From positions 496,001 through 560,000 of the forward strand of contig NZ_LR217725.1 of NCBI RefSeq assembly GCF_900698965.1: DNA of 64,000 nt, in the 5' to 3' direction. The stretch comes from Erwinia_E haradaeae_A (GTDB lineage: Bacteria; Pseudomonadota; Gammaproteobacteria; Enterobacterales; Enterobacteriaceae). Shown here piece after piece: positions 19,431 to 28,866 of this stretch; the stretch's first letter is position 1, and each line of letters opens with the position of its first letter. A program made the translations under genes and the position numbers. The notes beneath the pieces are model-generated. The model was not told the DNA's origin. It searched no databases and was given only the letters and a program-made list of their open reading frames with translations.

Positions 19431-21059
19431 ACTATAAGGATTATCCTTCAAACTTGAGGTGATATTTACCTGCAGTATCGTACCAAGCTAGGTTTTTGAG
19501 TGAACCAAGAGCTGGCGTAACTAATACTTACGATAAGATGCTACTTTTATCAAAAGGTAGATCATATCATACCATAGGTAATGGTTTATTTTAAAATCTC
19601 TATTATATACTATAATAGTATTTTTGTTTATTAATGGAACTGATGGTATCAATTCTATTTATTAGATTTTATTAAATTAGTGACAATCTGTAGTAACTCC
19701 TACTTACTAATTATATATATAGGATGTAATCACCGTACTAGTAAATATCAGTATTATAGTATAATACTTCTTGTGTTAGATGTTTTTATTTTATAAGTGT
19801 AAACAGCTATAGCTATAGTGAGTTATTTACATTTACAGTGGAGAGCATATCATTGAGTTATTATGTAAGTTACGAGGTATTGAACTAGTACTGGCTAGTG
19901 CTAACTTTCTCTTTAATGAGAAAAGATCGATTGTATAAATTGTTCAATACTCGATAATAAGCGTTGCTTATTGTATATCGCATATGCTTTATATAATCGC
20001 GTTTATATAGTCGGTACGTGTATCTTATGTAGAGAAAGCCTCATGATTAATCAAAAGAATCAATATAATAAAGACATTAGATAACCGAAAGAATGTTATT
20101 CTTAAATATAAATTACATATTTATTGCATGCATTACACCAACCATGAGTAGTCATAAGAATCACCAAATTATTTATGAAGACTTTAGTTTTTAACGTACT
20201 GAGCACAAGACTATGAGCATCAGATAATAAGATTATTTTAATAAGATTATTAATAGCATTAAAGCTCTAGAGTAACCACGAAGATCTATATTGAATAGAG
20301 AGTGATGGCATTAGTTGCCAATATCGCCTGATAAATAGTGTGTCATGCTACATATGAATGTAATTTATTTTACTAAAATATCACTAGAATAGATGAGCTG
20401 TTGTCTTTAGTCTAACTAAAGGATACATTTTAGCAGATAGATTGTATAGCTATATTCTTTTCTATTTCCCTAAAAGAGTGAATGCAGGCGTTATGTGATA
20501 AAGGTTGGGCCAAATCGTTCTATGTCAGAAGTTTATGATTGATTGTTACGCTTCATTGTGACTATAAGTATTTATTGAGTAGATCTTAAAAATTAAATGG
20601 ATAGAGATTACTCTGTTAAGGAGTGGTTTAAGATACATAACTCTATCTTAATTTCTTATATTTATTTTATTAGGTGTTAGATTTTTCTTGCATTGCCATC
20701 ACCTAGAAAATATAATTGATATTATCAAAAGTACTAAATACGATCAGTTTTATTCGTTTTATTCGTTTTATTTTCAAATAACGTTTATGAACTACAGCGT
20801 CTTAGTGAAGATTGTAATCCATTGCATGCATAAAACGTGATAACCTATGATTAAGTATAAGCAAGTTAAGTATGTATAAGTAAGTGTTTCAGATAACGAA
20901 GAACTCTAAGACACATAATATATTCCTCAGATTTACGGTACTTGTAAAATAGTTGGGCATGTTTTGATGAAATTCCAGTCATCGTAAGACAGACATAAGT
21001 AGCGTTTTACGCAGTATACCAAGATTATCGCTAACCTTTTTTAAATATATAATTCTAAT
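19431..21059. other. Gene-free region between mreB and tRNA-Val
   Basis: 1.63 kb with no supported gene. csrD, the upstream neighbour of mreB in E. coli, is not recognisable. A -10-like TATAAT at 21048-21053 sits 6 nt before the tRNA gene. Confidence 0.6.
21048..21053 (+). promoter_or_regulatory. Candidate -10 element of tRNA-Val
   Basis: A perfect TATAAT hexamer ends 6 nt before the mature 5' end of tRNA-Val. The hexamer 17 nt upstream (TTATCG, 21025-21030) is a poor -35 match. If used, transcription would start at or next to the tRNA 5' end. Confidence 0.35.
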
Positions 21060-21136
21060 GCGTCCGTAGCTCAGTTGGTTAGAGCACCACCTTGACATGG
21101 TGGGGGTCAGTGGTTCGAGTCTGCTCGGACGCACCA
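21060..21136 (+). tRNA. tRNA-Val(GAC)
   Basis: 77 nt including an encoded CCA. The acceptor stem GCGTCCG/CGGACGC is perfect. The anticodon loop TTGACAT carries GAC, as in E. coli valV/valW. The T stem AGTGG/CTGCT keeps all five pairs but with two G-U wobbles. It is a single copy; E. coli has two in tandem. Confidence 0.97.
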
Positions 21137-21870
21137 ACATAAAATCATAGCAAGTTCTTGTATAAAGCTGATAGTGTACAATAAGTTTTCATTAACTATA
21201 GTACTAATTACTTCAATATAAACAGCTGAATTTTTTATTTTTATATAACAAAAAGTATTCTTAGTTCGTTTTACGTATAGTTAAAAGTAGCTATGTTTGC
21301 ATATTAAGCAAGAGATACGTCACGTCAAGAGAGTATTCGTTTTAATATTTTATTAATAGTTATTATATAGCAGAAAAATCTCAAGCATTCATGTTAAATT
21401 ACTATGCGGGTGCTACTTAAGTCATCCAAAGGTAGCGTATAAAGTTATTATGCGCATAAAACGATTAAAGATAGCTTATCTGAAAAATTTTGTACATAAT
21501 CGTATTATAGCTGATTATATAAATCATATGCAAATCACAGTATACATAACAACATATATACATAATAACACATGTGTATAGTTTACAGATAGTCGATAGA
21601 AGTTGTTTGTTATGTTGTTTGATATGCTTACTATTGTAGTAATAGTATTAATAATTGTTATACATACTTCAGTCATGAAATTATAATGATTCATTAAAGA
21701 AAAACTAAACAAAACGTATCCATGTTTGTTATACATAGATATGTTGATGATCGATTACTAGGGATATAATTTTAGAATCCATCAAGAGATCGGCTTAAGG
21801 TTACTTACGAGATATCCTTATAAAAATCGCTATCCTTACAAAAATCATACTAAATAATAGTATATAACCT
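21137..21870. other. Gene-free region between tRNA-Val and tatD
   Basis: 734 bp. An open frame at 21524-21736 (minus) has no family resemblance and is not called. No other feature is seen. Confidence 0.6.
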
Positions 21871-22653
21871 TTATGTGAGATTAAACAACTTACGAGCATT
21901 ACAAGTTGTCTGATTTGATAGATTTAAGAAATCATCTCCGCGTAACATAGCAACTTTTTTCATAATGTGGGGTAAAAAACTAGGCTCATTCCGTCTAGAG
22001 GGTGGAAGAGGATAGAGATCCTTCGGTATTAACCAAGGCGCATCTGTTTCTATCACTAAACGATTAGATGGTATTAAAGGTATTAATTTACATAAGTCTG
22101 ACCCTCTTGCTTGATCGCATATCCAACCTGTAATACCAATATACATATCATGCTCGAAATAAACTTCTAATTCTGATCGCGTGCCTGTAAAACAATGAAC
22201 TAAAGCTGCTTTGAGGTCAGGAATCCAGGGCTTAAGGATTGACATAAAATCTTTATGAGCGTCGCGACAGTGTAGAAAAACTGGCATATTAAGCTCTATT
22301 GCTAGCTCAATCTGAGCTTGAAATGCATACATCTGTTCTTTTTTTGTAGAAAAATTACGATAAAAATCTAGCCCACATTCTCCAATAGCTACAATATGTG
22401 GATTAACTGCTAATTTACGTATCTCAGAGTCAATTTTCTTTGACCATGTGTTGGCATGATGAGGGTGTAGGCCAACTGTACACCAGAAAAACTCTACATT
22501 TTTTTTGGCAAGAATGATCCCCTGTCGACTGCTTGACATAGTGGTTCCAATAATGATTATTCCAGTCACTCCAGCTGCACGTGCTCTCTGTACTACTTCA
22601 TCATAATCCTGAAGAAATTTCGGACTTGTGAGATTAACTCCAATATCAAACAT
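21871..22653 (-). CDS. tatD: TatD family 3'-5' exonuclease/deoxyribonuclease
   Basis: 260 aa, the E. coli length. A metal-dependent TIM-barrel nuclease acting on DNA and RNA 3' ends, linked to DNA repair. It begins MFDIGVNLTSPKF. The metal ligands are recognisable in HCRDAHKDFM, LVHCFTGTR and IETDAPWL (last Asp), with GECGLDFYRN in between. The neighbouring tatABC export genes of enterics are not present here, so the gene stands alone. Confidence 0.96.
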   Translation of the reverse strand: MFDIGVNLTSPKFLQDYDEVVQRARAAGVTGIIIIGTTMSSSRQGIILAKKNVEFFWCTVGLHPHHANTWSKKIDSEIRKLAVNPHIVAIGECGLDFYRNFSTKKEQMYAFQAQIELAIELNMPVFLHCRDAHKDFMSILKPWIPDLKAALVHCFTGTRSELEVYFEHDMYIGITGWICDQARGSDLCKLIPLIPSNRLVIETDAPWLIPKDLYPLPPSRRNEPSFLPHIMKKVAMLRGDDFLNLSNQTTCNARKLFNLT

Positions 22654-23003
22654 GATTATATCCCATTATCAAAGATAAAATAGAAGAACTGGTACTGAAT
22701 CAGTATATAGCAGTACTCGTGATTATCTAACGCTATGTTATGACTGTGTGTTCAGATAGAATAAGCTACATAAGTGGACTGCAATTTGACTTAGGCATAC
22801 AGTCAAGAATACAGTAAAAGAGAAGAGCTAGTTGGGGTTTAAATTTATATTCACAAATATCACATTTTCTGTTCTATGGATAACTCGTACACTCTAGAAT
22901 GTGATTCCTTCAAACTTTAAGATTATTTTGCTGAGTTTGTATAGTCTATAAGACTCTCTATTACAAGCAGAAATCATAACAGGTAATCAACTTACTGCTT
23001 TTA
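22654..23003. other. Spacer between mtn and tatD
   Basis: 350 bp between two minus-strand genes. No gene, tRNA or clear terminator is seen. It presumably contains the tatD promoter. Confidence 0.55.
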
Positions 23004-23696
23004 TTATATAAGACAAGTTAACATGTTTGTAACTACCAGTGAGGACTTTTGCGCAGCTGTTTTTAAAAAACTATCAAAATTAATAGCTGAAGTCCTATTG
23101 GAAAAATCGGAAATAGCACGTATGACAATAAATGGAACATTGCATTGGTAGCAGACATGACCAATAGCAGCGGCCTCCATGTCTACCGCAATTGCTTTAG
23201 GAAAAGAATATCTAATACGCTTAAGTGGTTCATTGCCCTGAATAAAGGTATCTCCAGTAACTATAACCCCCCGCACTGAAGAGAAATTAAGCTGATGAAT
23301 GCATGATTCTGCTATAGTAATTAAATTATGATCAGCTTTGAAGGCTATAGGACAATGTGGTACTTGTCCTGGTTGGTAACCATGAGCGGTAACATCTACA
23401 TCATGGTAGTGGACTTCGCTGGCGATGACAATATCTCCTATTTTTAATTTAGGGGTGAGCCCACCTGCCGAACCGGTATTGATAACTATATCGGCTTGAT
23501 AAAGGTTAATCAATAATGTACTACCTAATGCTGCTAACACTTTACCAATACCTGATTTTAAAAGAACAATGTCTACTCCACTTAACAGACCGCTATCAAC
23601 TTCAGAACCGAACGCATATGTCTTTTTTCTTGTTTGCATCTGATTGCGTAAGATATTTACTTCTTCTTCCATGGCTCCAATAATTCCAACTTTCAT
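23004..23696 (-). CDS. mtn: 5'-Methylthioadenosine/S-adenosylhomocysteine nucleosidase
   Basis: 230 aa (E. coli 232). Hydrolyses MTA, SAH and 5'-deoxyadenosine to adenine. The last is an inhibitory product of radical-SAM enzymes such as LipA at 49.3 kb. Catalytic residues are visible: Glu in GIIGAMEEEV (about residue 12), Glu in AVDMEAAAIGHVC and Asp in RAISDFS. The purine-binding GSAGGL is intact. No convincing Shine-Dalgarno precedes the ATG. Confidence 0.97.
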   Translation of the reverse strand: MKVGIIGAMEEEVNILRNQMQTRKKTYAFGSEVDSGLLSGVDIVLLKSGIGKVLAALGSTLLINLYQADIVINTGSAGGLTPKLKIGDIVIASEVHYHDVDVTAHGYQPGQVPHCPIAFKADHNLITIAESCIHQLNFSSVRGVIVTGDTFIQGNEPLKRIRYSFPKAIAVDMEAAAIGHVCYQCNVPFIVIRAISDFSNRTSAINFDSFLKTAAQKSSLVVTNMLTCLI

Positions 23697-23961
23697 GGCG
23701 ATGTTTTGTTTCCGATTGGTCCTGATTGATTATGATGATATAAGCGTGTCATGATATGAGCGTATTATGAATCCTTGCATATTGTATTTTGATGTTAGCG
23801 TAAAAAATTGTTCTTTTCATCTTTTGTTATATATGGTTTTGTACAATATGTACGGTTTTGTAAAATCATTCAGCGTGGTAGTATAAATCACTCTAGTATA
23901 AATTACTCGAATAGTATAAATCTATTTTTTCTGGATATTTTGCATGAAAAAATGTTCGCAT

Positions 23962-24038
23962 TGGTCGGCGAGAGAGGATTTGAACCTCCGACCCACTGGT
24001 CCCAAACCAGTTGCGCTACCAAGCTGCGCTACTCGCCG
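23962..24038 (-). tRNA. proM: tRNA-Pro(TGG)
   Basis: 77 nt including CCA. The acceptor CGGCGAG/CTCGCCG is perfect. The anticodon loop TTTGGGA gives TGG, which reads all proline codons when modified. It is the last gene of the argX-hisR-leuT-proM operon, in the same order as E. coli. Confidence 0.97.
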
Positions 24039-24109
24039 TACACTAAATATACTATCGTCTTGATAATAGTATACAATATTATTGACCTATGTTTGGTGTA
24101 ATATGGTGA

Positions 24110-24193
24110 TGCGAAGGAAGGGACTTGAACCCCCACGTCTTGAAAGACACTAACACCTGAAGCTAGCGCGTCTACCAATTTCGCCACCTTCGC
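24110..24193 (-). tRNA. leuT: tRNA-Leu(CAG), encoded 3' end TCA
   Basis: Class II tRNA with a long variable arm. The acceptor GCGAAGG/CCTTCGC is perfect and the anticodon loop TTCAGGT carries CAG. After discriminator A the genome reads TCA (24109-24107), not CCA, so the CCA must be made post-transcriptionally. Coordinates stop at the discriminator. Confidence 0.95.
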
Positions 24194-24207
24194 AGAAAAT
24201 GTAAATT

Positions 24208-24284
24208 TGGGGTGGCTAATGGGGCTCGAACCCACGACAACTGGAATCACAATCCAGGGCTCTACCAACTGAGCTATAGCCACC
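24208..24284 (-). tRNA. hisR: tRNA-His(GTG)
   Basis: 77 nt with CCA and the extra 5' G(-1) paired with C73 that marks histidine tRNAs. The anticodon is GTG in the loop TTGTGAT. It is the second gene of the argX operon. Confidence 0.97.
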
Positions 24285-24351
24285 AGATGACTTGATTATT
24301 TTTGCTTTACCAGTAAACATTGTCATCTCAAGTACTTTAAAATAATTTTTA

Positions 24352-24428
24352 TGGTGCGCCCGACAGGATTTGAACCTGTAACCTTTGCCTCCGGAGGGCA
24401 ATGCTCTATCCAATTGAGCTACGAGTGC
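24352..24428 (-). tRNA. argX: tRNA-Arg(CCG)
   Basis: 77 nt with CCA. The anticodon loop CTCCGGA gives CCG. The acceptor 5' strand GCACTCG faces CGGGCGC, leaving an A-C mismatch at 3:70 and a U-G pair at 5:68; E. coli argX is fully paired (GCGCCCG). It is the first gene of the argX-hisR-leuT-proM operon. Confidence 0.94.
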
Positions 24429-24445
24429 AAAAGATACAGACTTAG

Positions 24446-24474
24446 ATTCTACTGGTTAGAATTTATTCTGTCTA
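24446..24474 (-). promoter_or_regulatory. Sigma-70 promoter of the argX-hisR-leuT-proM operon
   Basis: Read on the minus strand, TAGACA (24474-24469) and TAGAAT (24451-24446) each match the -35 and -10 consensus at five of six bases. They are separated by exactly 17 nt. The -10 ends 17 nt before the argX 5' end, leaving a short leader for RNase P. Confidence 0.6.
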
Positions 24475-24619
24475 CTGCTTTTAATAAAAATATCTTTTTA
24501 TAGTGCAGACTACTTGTAAAAGATAGAATCTTTTCTATTATAAGACTATGTTTATTTTCTAATAGGTGATAACAAAGATTCAAATTGAAGTTGAAAAACT
24601 ACACGTTCAGAGAACGTAC

Positions 24620-24892
24620 TTAAAGATTTTGTTTTTTATCTGTTTCAGGAAATGTAATATTTAATTCAAGAATGGAGATATCTTCATATTTTTGATCTAA
24701 CTTGACATTTAACATATGTGGATTAATTTTAAAGTATTTACCAATTACTTTTAATAAGTCTATTTTTAATTGAGGTAAGTACTGTGGCTCCGCCTCCCCT
24801 TTTCTGCGCTCTGCTACAATAATTTGTAACCGCTGCTTAGCTATACTAGCTGTATTTTTTTTACGGGATATAAAACAATCGAGCAAGGCCAT
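24620..24892 (-). CDS. minE: Cell division topological specificity factor MinE
   Basis: 90 aa (E. coli 88). It drives MinD ATP hydrolysis and pole-to-pole oscillation, restricting MinCD inhibition to the poles. The N-terminal MinD-contact region (ALLDCFISRKKNTASIAKQRLQ) and the C-terminal topological domain (LLKVIGKYFKINP) are present. A strong GGAGGG 7 nt upstream lies inside the end of minD. The two genes are 3 nt apart and must be co-transcribed. Confidence 0.96.
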   Translation of the reverse strand: MALLDCFISRKKNTASIAKQRLQIIVAERRKGEAEPQYLPQLKIDLLKVIGKYFKINPHMLNVKLDQKYEDISILELNITFPETDKKQNL

Positions 24893-24895
24893 GGT

Positions 24896-25708
24896 TTACC
24901 CTCCAAACCAGCGCTTGAAAAAGCTTTTTTTTTCTTCTGTAGTAAAGCGAAATGAACGTGATTCTCCAAGTAAGCGAGCTACAGTGTCAGTATATGCTTG
25001 ACCTGCATTAGAGGTAGGATCTAGTATCACTGACTTACCTTGATTAGAGGCACGTAGTACTGATTGGTCTTCAGGAATCACTCCAGTTAGCGGAATACGT
25101 AGGATATCTAGTACATCTTCTATACTAAGCATATCGCCCCTGTTAACTCGTCTGGGATTGTAACGTGTTATTAAGAGATGTTCTTTAATTGGTTCTATAT
25201 TATTTTCTGCTCGTTTAGATTTAGACGAGAGAATGCCAAGAATACGATCAGAGTCGCGTACAGAAGAGACCTCTGGATTAGTAGTGATGATAGCTTCATC
25301 AGCAAAATATAGCGCCATGAGAGCGCCAGTTTCAATGCCAGCCGGTGAATCGCAGATGATAAAATCAAAGGCCATACTTTTTAGATCTTCTAGAACTTTT
25401 GCTACACCAGAACGACTTAGTACATCTTTATCTCGGGTTTGGGAGGCAGGTAAAATAAAAAGATTTTTGGTATGCTTATCTTTAATTAAAGCTTGATTTA
25501 AAGAGATATCACCGTGTATAACATTTATAAAATCATATACCACACGGCGCTCGCAGCCCATGACTACATCAAGGTTACGCAGACCAATATCAAAATCAAT
25601 GACGACAATTTTTTTACCCTTCTGCGCTAAACCAGTTGCAATAGCAGCGCTGGATGTGGTTTTACCTACGCCGCCCTTGCCAGACGTAACAACAATTATA
25701 CGTGACAT
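24896..25708 (-). CDS. minD: Septum site-determining ATPase MinD
   Basis: 270 aa, the E. coli length. A ParA-type ATPase that binds the membrane in its ATP dimer form and recruits MinC. The deviant Walker A GKGGVGKT (residues 10-17), switch I and Walker B (FIICDSPAGIE) are intact. The C-terminal amphipathic membrane helix is KKSFFKRWFGG. GGGAGG precedes the ATG. It is the middle gene of minC-minD-minE. Confidence 0.98.
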   Translation of the reverse strand: MSRIIVVTSGKGGVGKTTSSAAIATGLAQKGKKIVVIDFDIGLRNLDVVMGCERRVVYDFINVIHGDISLNQALIKDKHTKNLFILPASQTRDKDVLSRSGVAKVLEDLKSMAFDFIICDSPAGIETGALMALYFADEAIITTNPEVSSVRDSDRILGILSSKSKRAENNIEPIKEHLLITRYNPRRVNRGDMLSIEDVLDILRIPLTGVIPEDQSVLRASNQGKSVILDPTSNAGQAYTDTVARLLGESRSFRFTTEEKKSFFKRWFGG

Positions 25709-25756
25709 ATATAATCCTCCCTTACAATCTTAAAAGACAAGGTAACTAAGGAATGC

Positions 25757-26437
25757 TTAGTTGAGTTTTTTAATAGTCAAGACACCATCTTGTAGATACA
25801 GGCGCGAGGCAAGACCAATGAACTCACTGGGTATCTGATCCATTATCCAGTAGTGACCAGCAATAGATATCAATTCTGCGCATAGATTAGTACAAAAAAT
25901 CTGACAATTTTCATCTCCATTTGCGCCAGCTAGTGCACGACCGCGCATCATTCCATAAATATGAATATTACCATCTGCAAGTACTTCCGCTCCTTCACTT
26001 ATACTATTAATAATAACTAAATCACTATTTTCAGCATATACTTGTTGACCAGAGCGCACTGGAGAAAAAATTATTCGAGTTTTCGAAGATAAACCTGCGG
26101 GAGTCATATTATGTTTAATAGCAGTATGCATTTGACCAGCATTTAATACAGGAAGGCCAGAGCGTATAATAATATTTTTTAATTGTGCATCTTGACAGCC
26201 GCTAATACCAACAATAAAAAGACCCGTTGATAAAATGGCCTTTTGCATTTGATGCCAATTTACTTCTCTAGTTAATACTGTGACGTCCACTATCACTGCT
26301 GCATTATTTAAAAAATCAGGAGCACGACTAACTTTCTCCTGAAGCGCTTGTCGTACAGCAGAAGGGTCAGTGTGATGCAAATGTAGTACAGGCAATGTAA
26401 AGCTACTACCTTTTAAATCAATTGGCAATTGTGACAT
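25757..26437 (-). CDS. minC: Septum site-determining protein MinC
   Basis: From ATG 26437 the product is 226 aa (E. coli 231) and begins SQLPIDLKGSSFTLP, matching E. coli MSNTPIELKGSSFTL. An upstream in-frame ATG at 26455 would add six residues. It inhibits FtsZ polymerisation. The N-terminal FtsZ-binding domain joins by a shortened linker to the C-terminal beta-helix (VRSGQQVYA, GNIHIYGMMRGRALAGANGD, IFCTNL), which dimerises and binds MinD. Min genes are often lost in tiny symbiont genomes, so an intact operon suggests moderate reduction. Confidence 0.95.
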   Translation of the reverse strand: MSQLPIDLKGSSFTLPVLHLHHTDPSAVRQALQEKVSRAPDFLNNAAVIVDVTVLTREVNWHQMQKAILSTGLFIVGISGCQDAQLKNIIIRSGLPVLNAGQMHTAIKHNMTPAGLSSKTRIIFSPVRSGQQVYAENSDLVIINSISEGAEVLADGNIHIYGMMRGRALAGANGDENCQIFCTNLCAELISIAGHYWIMDQIPSEFIGLASRLYLQDGVLTIKKLN

Positions 26438-27228
26438 TAGAACTCTGGCTCTCATTCATGATGATAATATAATAACCTTGAATATAAAATATATAATAAA
26501 TCTGTTCACTAGACTTAGTTGTAACGGTAATGATTTACCGCGATATTTAACATTATATACGTACAGGCCAGGATCACAGGCGATAAGATTTGACCAACCT
26601 AACTCTTCTCATAATAGTTGAGCTAGAGATTTTCTCTAATTTTTTTCAACTTTATTTATACGATCATTAACTATTATTACTTTATCGCTATATTTTAATA
26701 ACTGCTAAGCATGATACACAGCACAGTCTAGTAAAATACTAGATATATGTTTCAACATCAGAGCTTTAATGTTGCTTGTATCAATGTGTTATTACGATTT
26801 TTAGGTAGAACTCTTAAAGGTAATAGCATTAGGGAGTATAGGCCTTTTAGTATATATGTATGCAACTCTAATATTTATTTTTTATTTTGATTTCTAGTGA
26901 AGACCGACTACGTTTAATGATCAAAATCATATTTGATATTACAATCATAAATTATGAACGATCTTAGTGTAATCTAGTTCTAATAATGATTTTTTTAATA
27001 AAAGTCACCAGGCAATAGCGTGAGGACCTTGCTTTTAGCAGCTGTTATGTTTTAAATAAATTTTAAGATTTTATAGTGACTAATATTTTTATATAAAGCA
27101 TACTAGGATGTTTATGGCATCATAAATACTCATGTCTAATATCTCTAATCAGTATAGCAGAAAAATATAGAGAAACATTGCTATCACCATGTACTATGTT
27201 AGGAATAACATTCCTTATAATCATGACC
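26438..27228. other. Gene-free region between minC and erpA
   Basis: About 790 bp with no ORF, tRNA or striking repeat. It must contain the promoter for minC; I cannot place it. Confidence 0.6.
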
Positions 27229-27573
27229 TTAGATGTTAAAAGAAGAGCCACAACTACAGGTAGTTTTTGCATTTGGGTTTTTCACCACAAAGCGTGACCC
27301 TTCCAAATTCTCTACGTAGTCTACTGAACCTCCAATGAGATATTGTAGACTCATAGGATCAACTATTAACATGACTCCAAGTTTTTCCACTGTTATATCA
27401 CCAACATGAATTTGATCATCTAAAGTAAATCCATATTGAAAACCACTACAGCCACCTCCAGTAATATACACGCGTAGTTTGAGATGCGAGTTCTTTTGAT
27501 AAAGAAGAAGATTTTTTACCTTACTTGCGGCAGAATCAGTAAAGCATAACGGTATAATTTGATTATTAATCAT
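27229..27573 (-). CDS. erpA: A-type iron-sulfur carrier ErpA
   Basis: 114 aa from ATG 27573, exactly the E. coli length; a TTG four codons upstream opens the frame but lacks homology. It delivers Fe-S clusters to essential targets such as IspG/IspH. The three cluster-binding cysteines are in GGGCSGFQYGF and the C-terminal TCSCGSSF. GGGG precedes the ATG weakly. LipA and other Fe-S enzymes in this genome are potential clients. Confidence 0.97.
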   Translation of the reverse strand: MINNQIIPLCFTDSAASKVKNLLLYQKNSHLKLRVYITGGGCSGFQYGFTLDDQIHVGDITVEKLGVMLIVDPMSLQYLIGGSVDYVENLEGSRFVVKNPNAKTTCSCGSSFNI

Positions 27574-28866
27574 TGTTAACCCCAATACTAACTTAGATCG
27601 GTGATATTAAATATAACAATCTATCATAACGGCTGAACTCCTAGAATGGTTAGATTTTGAATCAGCTTTCTGTCCAGTTTACGCTAACCTAATTAATTAA
27701 ATTAGAATAATACGTGCATGCCTAGTTAACTCTATTACATGACGATTTTTATCATATTTTAATTGTATAATAAACACACAGATAAGATAAATATTGTGTT
27801 ATATATCTAATATTAGATTTAATATATTAAAACCATTGTTGTCTAAATTATATTCCCCTAAAGATCGAGAATGATTGATACTGTGCGTTGAGAAGAAACT
27901 ATCAATATATCTTATCAGAAAAACAAGAATCATTTCACTTAGACTTATATTGCATTGATATCAAGATTTTGTTTTATACAGGATAATTCAGAGGTGAGCT
28001 ATCCATCCTTGATTAGTTTTATTTGTTATATTATAGCATATAGTAATAATGTTACTCTTGGCATAGTATTATCCCGATAATCTTTTAAATTTTTTACGTT
28101 CACAATAGGGGTGGTTCTTCTTGAATGCAATGCACTGAGAAATCATTTTTTAGCAAAAAAGAAGAATACGAATTAATATTTATAACAACCTTGATCTTAA
28201 TCCAGGTGTCTACATATTCAAGTAAATAATTAAATTTTGTATTTCTTGTATTTAATGTAATCTTTAAATGGTTTTTACTAAGTAGTTATGGATCTTTCAT
28301 GATCATAGGTATGCTCATGTTATACGTAAATATAAAAGTTTTATATGATAATAGCGGGTTCTGAGAAAATTCAGATATCCTATTTGCATACCAGAAGATT
28401 GTATTTAGCGCACAAAGCTTATTAAAACTAGTCATCATTCAAGATTTCCATTTTCTAATGGATCAGAAGATATGAAGAAGATATATTGAGAGATCATTGA
28501 TTGGTAGAGATGGAGTATCCAGAGGTGCTTAACTATATCAATAGTGAGCATCGATATAGTTCGTTTTAATTCTCATCTTATGCTAAATTGAGCTATATGG
28601 TATATAGTGTTGTATATGTGCATATATACAGTGTTAATTCGATACTAACTATATGCAATAATTACTTTATTATAAAGTGAGGCTTCACATTAAGAGTTAC
28701 ATTGTAAAATTTATTAAATACACTATAAGTGTGGAGAGTGTTGGTTTTGAAAATGTGCATCTGTGTGCATGTAAAAATGCATAAAAAGTTTTTGAATAGA
28801 TCTTTCATTTAATAAGCGTCATCGTGAATAAGAAAAATTATTAACAATCAACATATAAAGATAGTT
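27574..28866. other. Gene-free region between erpA and purK
   Basis: 1.29 kb between two minus-strand genes. No supported feature is visible and all frames are broken. Confidence 0.6.

Noticed and set aside
24029..24413. Short proteins read from the tRNA cluster
   Set aside because: These frames are translations of tRNA genes on the minus strand; the tRNA structures are unambiguous.
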